This document shows, piece after piece, positions 59,859 through 64,000 of a stretch of 64,000 nucleotides of DNA (position 1 is the stretch's first letter; the number at the start of each line of letters is the position of its first letter). The stretch covers positions 1 through 64,000 of the forward strand of contig DVLX01000026.1 of NCBI GenBank assembly GCA_018715265.1. Reading direction: 5' to 3'. Below the pieces are notes generated by a model. That model was given only the letters and a program-made list of their open reading frames with translations. It searched no databases and was not told the origin of the DNA. A program made the position numbers and the translations under genes. The DNA is from Lentihominibacter excrementavium (GTDB lineage Bacteria > Bacillota > Clostridia > Peptostreptococcales > Anaerovoracaceae).

Positions 59859-60584
59859 ATGGACAACGCGGAATATCTTCGTGTACTGAACGAAAAACCA
59901 AAATTCTTCTCAAAAAAGGCCGCGATTCTCACGGCATCGGGAATCATCCTGTCCGCCGTGCTTTTCATCGCAGGCTTTTTCATAATAATAAACGATATAG
60001 ACAGCGCCGCAGCTGCGGCAGATAAAACTCTCCAAAAGGAAAAATCAGCAGCAGCCTCAGACGTGGATATCTCAAATGCGCTGAGGACTTCCACTGTAGA
60101 TAAGGTCATCGAAAACGAATCTATACCGGCATACAGTGAATCCCAGATCAGAAGTCTCGACGTAAGCAAGCCAAGCGGAGTCACTTTATCCGATCTGAAG
60201 CTCGTCACCCGTGGAAATCTCAAAGGACTTGAAAGCGCTTTTCTCAAAGCTGAGGAAGACTACGGCATCAACTGCCTCTTTGTCATGGCTATAGCTTCCC
60301 ACGAAAGCGCTGACGGGACTATTTGCTTCCGTCCAAACAATATGTTCGGCTACGGAAGCAGCGGATTCTCATCAAAGGCAGAGGGCATAGACGTTGTATC
60401 AAAAGCCCTTGCACAGCGGTATCTTTCACCGAGCGGCTCACTTTACAGCGGCAAGACTATCTCCGATGTAAACAAACGCTATGCCAGCAGCACTACATGG
60501 GACGACAAAGTCGCCGCAAAGATGACAAGCTACTATTCGACTATAAGCAAAAATCACAACGCCGCTTTGGAAAAGCTGAAATAA
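59859..60584 (+). CDS. Membrane-anchored glucosaminidase-domain protein
   Basis: 241 residues. Cytoplasmic N-terminus, one membrane helix (about 22-45), an Ala/Ser-rich stalk and a C-terminal lysozyme-like domain with catalytic Glu in IASHESADGT and NNMFGYG, as in endo-beta-N-acetylglucosaminidases of the GH73-like group. It should cut peptidoglycan glycan strands at the cell surface. AAAGAGGTT precedes ATG 59859. Confidence 0.85.
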   Translation: MDNAEYLRVLNEKPKFFSKKAAILTASGIILSAVLFIAGFFIIINDIDSAAAAADKTLQKEKSAAASDVDISNALRTSTVDKVIENESIPAYSESQIRSLDVSKPSGVTLSDLKLVTRGNLKGLESAFLKAEEDYGINCLFVMAIASHESADGTICFRPNNMFGYGSSGFSSKAEGIDVVSKALAQRYLSPSGSLYSGKTISDVNKRYASSTTWDDKVAAKMTSYYSTISKNHNAALEKLK

Positions 60585-60617
60585 CACAAGAGCCATATAA
60601 AACAAACAAAAAATTAA

Positions 60618-60658
60618 AAAACTCTATGCACACGATAAACTTCCTGCATAGAGTTTTT
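60618..60658 (+). terminator. Terminator of the glucosaminidase gene
   Basis: Thirteen-base perfect stem (60618-60630 with 60645-60657), 14-base loop, ending TTTTTTC. Confidence 0.9.
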
Positions 60659-60663
60659 TCTTC

Positions 60664-60692
60664 TTGACAATACTTTTCCTCCAAATTATAAT
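60664..60692 (+). promoter_or_regulatory. Consensus promoter of the TetR gene
   Basis: TTGACA (60664-60669), 17-base spacer, TATAAT (60687-60692): exact sigma-A consensus, overlapped at its 3' edge by the operator. Confidence 0.9.
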
Positions 60693-60719
60693 ATAACAGT
60701 GATATATAACACTGTTATA
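60692..60719. promoter_or_regulatory. TetR operator
   Basis: Perfect ten-base inverted repeat TATAACAGTG/CACTGTTATA (60692-60701, 60710-60719) with an eight-base spacer, beginning at the last base of the -10 and covering the start site. The expected binding site of the regulator encoded just downstream; autoregulation is inferred. Confidence 0.78.
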
Positions 60720-60733
60720 AGGAGGTATATACT

Positions 60734-61348
60734 ATAAACGAAAATTCGACGACTTTGGAGCGCATCCATCGGGCAGCAAAATCAGAATTCCTGCAAAAAG
60801 GCTATAAGGATGCTTCTCTGCGGAATATCGTCAAATCAGTAGGCATGACTACCGGAGCATTTTACGGCTATTACAGGAGCAAAGAGGACCTGTTTGATGC
60901 ATTGGTAAGCGAGCATTATGAATATATCATCACATGTTTCAAAAATGCGCAGCAGGAGTTCGCTGATCTGCCGCATGAACAGCAGCCTGAAGCTATGAGT
61001 GAAATATCAGGACTCTGCATGTACGATATGCTGCACTATGCTTATGAACATCTGGAAGAGTGCAAGCTCATTCTCTGCTGTTCAGAAGGAACAAAATTTT
61101 CCGGTCTCGTCGATGAAATGGTAGAGATCGAAGTTGCAGCAACTCACGCTTATCAAAAAGTCCTCAAGGAACTTGGCCGACCTTCTCCGAAGATCGATCC
61201 TGCTTTGGAACACATACTGACCACAGGCATGTTTCATACTTTTTTTGAACTGATCATACACGAGATGCCGCTGAAGAATGCAGAAAACTATGTGAAAGAA
61301 ATGCGCGCTTTTTATACAGCCGGATGGATGAAAATTATGGGGCAGTAA
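60734..61348 (+). CDS. TetR-family transcriptional regulator, apparent AUA start
   Basis: 204 residues if started at ATA 60734, which is eight bases after GGAGG (60721-60725) and gives I/M-NENSTTLERIHRAAKSEF. No ATG, GTG or TTG has a fitting binding site; TTG 60755 lies 29 bases from it. HTH at about 30-60 (NIVKSVGMTTGAFYGYYRSKEDL region). C-terminal ligand domain of the multidrug-regulator type. A consensus promoter and perfect operator precede it. The ABC exporter pair follows. Either AUA initiates weakly, or this copy has lost its start codon. Confidence 0.85.
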   Translation: MNENSTTLERIHRAAKSEFLQKGYKDASLRNIVKSVGMTTGAFYGYYRSKEDLFDALVSEHYEYIITCFKNAQQEFADLPHEQQPEAMSEISGLCMYDMLHYAYEHLEECKLILCCSEGTKFSGLVDEMVEIEVAATHAYQKVLKELGRPSPKIDPALEHILTTGMFHTFFELIIHEMPLKNAENYVKEMRAFYTAGWMKIMGQ

Positions 61349-61371
61349 AGCCCTGTAATTTTTGCCCTTTG

Positions 61372-61387
61372 GTTAGTTTTTACTAAC
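61372..61387. promoter_or_regulatory. Palindrome upstream of the ABC exporter genes
   Basis: GTTAGT-TTTT-ACTAAC, perfect six-base arms. It differs from the TetR operator at 60692, so it may bind another regulator. The promoter for the ABC genes is not clear; TATTAT near 61418-61425 is a possible -10. Confidence 0.5.
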
Positions 61388-61451
61388 TTGTTTATGGGTT
61401 TTTCGTATATACCTATCCGTATTATAAGTCTATAGAAAAGGAGGAATTTTT

Positions 61452-63221
61452 TTGAAAAAACAATCTAATCTGTCACGTCTGCTCCAAATTGCAGGCAACC
61501 ATAAATACTTTCTCTATGCTTCATGGGGTCTTTCAGCGATAAGCGCTCTCATAGCCCTGATCCCTTTTTATTATATTTGGAAAGTTATTCAGGAAGTATT
61601 GAAGACCGCACCGGATTTCAGTCAGGCGCAAAATTTGACATACAACGGCTGGATGGCGGTTATATTCTCTGTCATCGCTGTACTTATCTACATAGCGGGA
61701 CTGATGTGTTCCCACAAAGGAGCTTTTCGCATTGCTACCAACTTAAGATTGCAGACTATGGAGCATATCGTGAAACTGCCTCTTGGTTTTGCAGAAAATT
61801 TCGGCAGCGGCAGACTGCGCAAGATCGTCAATGAATCCAGCGCCGCCACCGAAACCTATCTTGCCCATCAGCTTCCCGATCGCGCCAATGCAGTCGCTAC
61901 ACCGTGCGGACTTTTGATATTACTTCTTGCTTTCGACTGGCGGCTCGGACTTTTGAGCCTTATCCCTGTCGCTGCAGGGTTTCTCATAATGATGACAATG
62001 ACCGGACAGCGTATGCAGCAAAAAATGAAAGAATATCAAAATGCACTTGATGATATGTCAAACGAGGCTGTCGAATATGTTCGAGGCATACCGGTAGTCA
62101 AAACCTTTGGACAAACCATCTTTTCTTTCAAAAAATTCAAAGACTCTATCGACCGCTATAAAATATGGGTGATCGCTTATACCAAACAACTGCGGACTCC
62201 TATGATGTTTTATACCGCCGCCATCAACGGAGTTTTCACAACATTGATCGCAGGCGGACTGCTGTTTACCAAAAACGGTGTAACGGAAGAATTTCTTCTG
62301 GATCTGATTTTCTATATTATCATTACCCCGATCATCTCTGTTACATTGACTCGCATCATGTTCCAAAGTGAAAATGCCATGATAGTGAACGATGCTTTGC
62401 AGAGGATCGACAGTGTTTTGAATTTAAAACCGCTTACGGAAACAACAGAATCAAATCATCCTAAAGATGCTTCTGTAGAGCTGAATAATATCCATTTCAG
62501 CTACGACGGTAAAACCGAAGTGCTGAAGGGTATCTCTCTTTCCATCCCCCAGGGACAGACCATAGCATTTGTCGGACCATCCGGCGGCGGCAAAACCACT
62601 CTTGCCAATCTTATCCCCCGCTTCTTCGATCCTCAAACAGGTACTGTAAAAATAGGCGGAGTAAATGTAAAGGAAATCGCCAAAGAAGAACTTATGAACA
62701 CTGTTTCTTTCGTATTCCAAAACAGTCATCTTATCAAGGCATCTGTCCTGGAAAATGTCCGCATGGGCAGACCTGACGCATCCAGAGAAGAAGTCCTGTA
62801 TGCGCTTCACAATGCTCAATGCGATGATATTGTTGAGAAGCTTCCAAAGGGCGTGGACACTGTTATAGGCACAAAGGGGATCTACCTTTCCGGAGGCGAA
62901 CAGCAGCGAATCGCCATAGCTCGCGTCATGCTGAAAAACACACCTATCATTATTTTAGATGAAGCGACAGCTTTTGCTGATCCGGACAACGAAACCCGTA
63001 TGCAGGCAGCCTTTTCAAAACTTTCCGAAGGAAAAACAGTCATAATGATCGCTCACCGTCTTTCCACGGTGATGGGAGCAGATAAGATCTATGTCGTTCG
63101 CGAAGGGCAGATCGCTGAAAGCGGCACAGGCAATGAACTGCTGAATCAGCACGGGCTCTTCCATCATATGTGGCAAAACTATCAGACTTCCATTCAATGG
63201 AAGGTTGCAAAGGAGGTATAA
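61452..63221 (+). CDS. ABC exporter half-transporter (membrane + ATPase), first of pair
   Basis: 589 residues. Six membrane helices (about 20-310) then an ATPase domain with Walker A GPSGGGKTT, signature YLSGGEQQRIAIARVML, Walker B IIILDEAT followed by AFADPDNE, and H-loop AHRLS. The AFADPENE-type wording is typical of heterodimeric exporters annotated as multidrug or siderophore/metallophore transporters (IrtAB/YbtPQ-like). Starts with TTG at 61452, after AAAGGAGGAA. Probably forms a heterodimer with the next protein and is under the TetR regulator. Confidence 0.92.
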   Translation: MKKQSNLSRLLQIAGNHKYFLYASWGLSAISALIALIPFYYIWKVIQEVLKTAPDFSQAQNLTYNGWMAVIFSVIAVLIYIAGLMCSHKGAFRIATNLRLQTMEHIVKLPLGFAENFGSGRLRKIVNESSAATETYLAHQLPDRANAVATPCGLLILLLAFDWRLGLLSLIPVAAGFLIMMTMTGQRMQQKMKEYQNALDDMSNEAVEYVRGIPVVKTFGQTIFSFKKFKDSIDRYKIWVIAYTKQLRTPMMFYTAAINGVFTTLIAGGLLFTKNGVTEEFLLDLIFYIIITPIISVTLTRIMFQSENAMIVNDALQRIDSVLNLKPLTETTESNHPKDASVELNNIHFSYDGKTEVLKGISLSIPQGQTIAFVGPSGGGKTTLANLIPRFFDPQTGTVKIGGVNVKEIAKEELMNTVSFVFQNSHLIKASVLENVRMGRPDASREEVLYALHNAQCDDIVEKLPKGVDTVIGTKGIYLSGGEQQRIAIARVMLKNTPIIILDEATAFADPDNETRMQAAFSKLSEGKTVIMIAHRLSTVMGADKIYVVREGQIAESGTGNELLNQHGLFHHMWQNYQTSIQWKVAKEV

Positions 63222-63225
63222 CAGA

Positions 63226-64000
63226 ATGATAAAACGTCTTCAAAAAAGATATGCTCTATCTGAGCAGGGAGCAAAAGATCTGGTGAAGGGCTGCCTTGCC
63301 TGTGTCCTTCAGAATCTTTCCTTTATGTTTCCGGTAGGCCTTCTATATTTTCTGGTGGCCGATCTGATGAACGGAAGTGTTGCAAGCGAAAAAAGCGCAT
63401 ACTATATAATCGGCTGTGCAGTATGCTTATGTCTTATTCTGTTCACCACTTATATACAATATAATGCTACCTATTTCGCCACTTATACAGAAAGCGGCGT
63501 AAGACGTATAACGCTGGCCGAACGACTGCGAAAAATCCCACTGTCTTTTTTCGGGAAAAAGGATCTTGCCGATCTGACCAGTACGATCATGGCGGACTGC
63601 ACCTTTTTAGAACAAAGCTTTTCTCACTTCATCCCTGAGCTTGCAGGATCTATCATCTCTACGATCCTGATCTCCATCAGTTTATTTGTTTTCGACTGGC
63701 GTATGGCGTTGGCAGCGCTTTGGGTAATGCCGGTCGCCTTTGCCATTGTAGGCTTTTCTTCAAAAGTACAGGAAAAACTCAATCAAAAAGCCATGGATGT
63801 AAAAATGGCCTGCGCCGACGGGATCCAGGAATGTATCGAAACAGTACAGGATCTAAAAGCCAACAATGCCGAAAAAGAATATCTGCGCGGGCTGGAAAAG
63901 AAGATACGTGCAGTGGAGCACCGTTCTATCCTGAACGAATTCGGCATTGCAGTCTTTGTGGTTTCCGCCTCATTGGTACTGAAGCTGGGGATCGCCACAG
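63226..64000 (+). CDS. ABC exporter half-transporter, second of pair (cut by right edge)
   Basis: First 258 codons from ATG 63226 (AAAGGAGG upstream), five bases after the previous gene. The visible part is the membrane domain with several hydrophobic segments (VLQNLSFMFPVGLLYFLVADL first) and family marks TESGVRRITLAERLRKIPLSFFGKKDLADLT (key RKIPLSFFGKKD) and the coupling-region DGIQECIETVQDLKANNAEKE. The ATPase domain must lie to the right of the window. Partner of the gene before it. Confidence 0.92.
   Translation, partial: MIKRLQKRYALSEQGAKDLVKGCLACVLQNLSFMFPVGLLYFLVADLMNGSVASEKSAYYIIGCAVCLCLILFTTYIQYNATYFATYTESGVRRITLAERLRKIPLSFFGKKDLADLTSTIMADCTFLEQSFSHFIPELAGSIISTILISISLFVFDWRMALAALWVMPVAFAIVGFSSKVQEKLNQKAMDVKMACADGIQECIETVQDLKANNAEKEYLRGLEKKIRAVEHRSILNEFGIAVFVVSASLVLKLGIAT

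Noticed and set aside
1..64000. CRISPR arrays, insertion sequences, rRNA or tRNA genes
   Set aside because: No regularly spaced repeats, transposase or integrase frames, or RNA gene signatures were found on either strand.

Overview
The window looks like a chromosomal segment of an anaerobic, endospore-forming Clostridia-type Firmicute. The evidence is the spore-cortex genes yabP/yabQ, the divIC, rnmV, rsmA and yybS-gdpP-rplI-dnaB blocks, an LTA-synthase-type enzyme, a class B sortase, and two ferredoxin-dependent 2-oxoacid oxidoreductase operons typical of amino-acid fermenters. Codon use is moderately AT-rich and start sites mostly carry strong AGGAGG-type ribosome binding sites. No rRNA, tRNA, CRISPR array, insertion sequence or complete prophage was seen.

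Layout. 1-5750: a minus-strand T-box leader with the first six codons of an aminoacyl-tRNA synthetase (leucyl or valyl is my guess), then the plus-strand ilvB-ilvN-ilvC-ilvD operon for branched-chain amino acids. 5811-7746: a divergent aldo/keto reductase and LysR regulator. 7830-11652: an operon for the nickel-pincer nucleotide cofactor (DUF3842, larB, and one long gene fusing LarC, LarE and a GNAT domain), with no LarA racemase in the window. 11764-15403: an SPFH membrane protein with a ribbon-helix-helix partner and tandem operator palindromes, an acetoacetate-decarboxylase-like protein, and sortase B. 15467-23227: iorA-iorB-paaK-ACT (aryl-pyruvate oxidation) and porC-D-A-B (2-oxoacid:ferredoxin oxidoreductase), separated by an unexplained GC-rich, hairpin-rich block. 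23450-28218: YbaK, GNAT, a GH25-LysM lysozyme, an iron-sulfur flavoprotein-like reductase and an LTA-synthase-like sulfatase.

28260-32260: rsmA, rnmV, divIC, yabQ and yabP, with a divergent set of three small single-pass proteins resembling minor pseudopilins. 32404-40822: one minus-strand operon, yybS-gdpP-rplI-dnaB-dnaD-M23 peptidase, in which GdpP has no membrane anchor, the DnaD protein carries the zinc-binding N-terminal domain of a DnaC-type helicase loader without an ATPase, and the peptidase has a very long cytoplasmic coiled coil. 41125-52900: a signalling and transport region with two complete two-component systems, an orphan response regulator, a histidine kinase broken by one in-frame amber codon at its H-box, two sodium/solute symporters each with a small membrane partner, and an aldo/keto reductase-ferredoxin protein. 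53200-54194: rpsF-ssb-rpsR. 54361-60584: MATE exporter, iron alcohol dehydrogenase, two tandem DeoR regulators, and two cell-surface proteins. 60734-64000: a TetR regulator that seems to use AUA as start codon, followed by a pair of ABC exporter half-transporters running off the right edge.

Strongest leads for something undescribed: the LarC-LarE-GNAT fusion; the DnaD plus DnaC-N fusion next to the coiled-coil M23 peptidase; the SPFH/RHH pair with its phased palindromes and poly-G tract; the GC-rich block at about 19763-19978; and the helically phased CTTAAC boxes at a symporter promoter.
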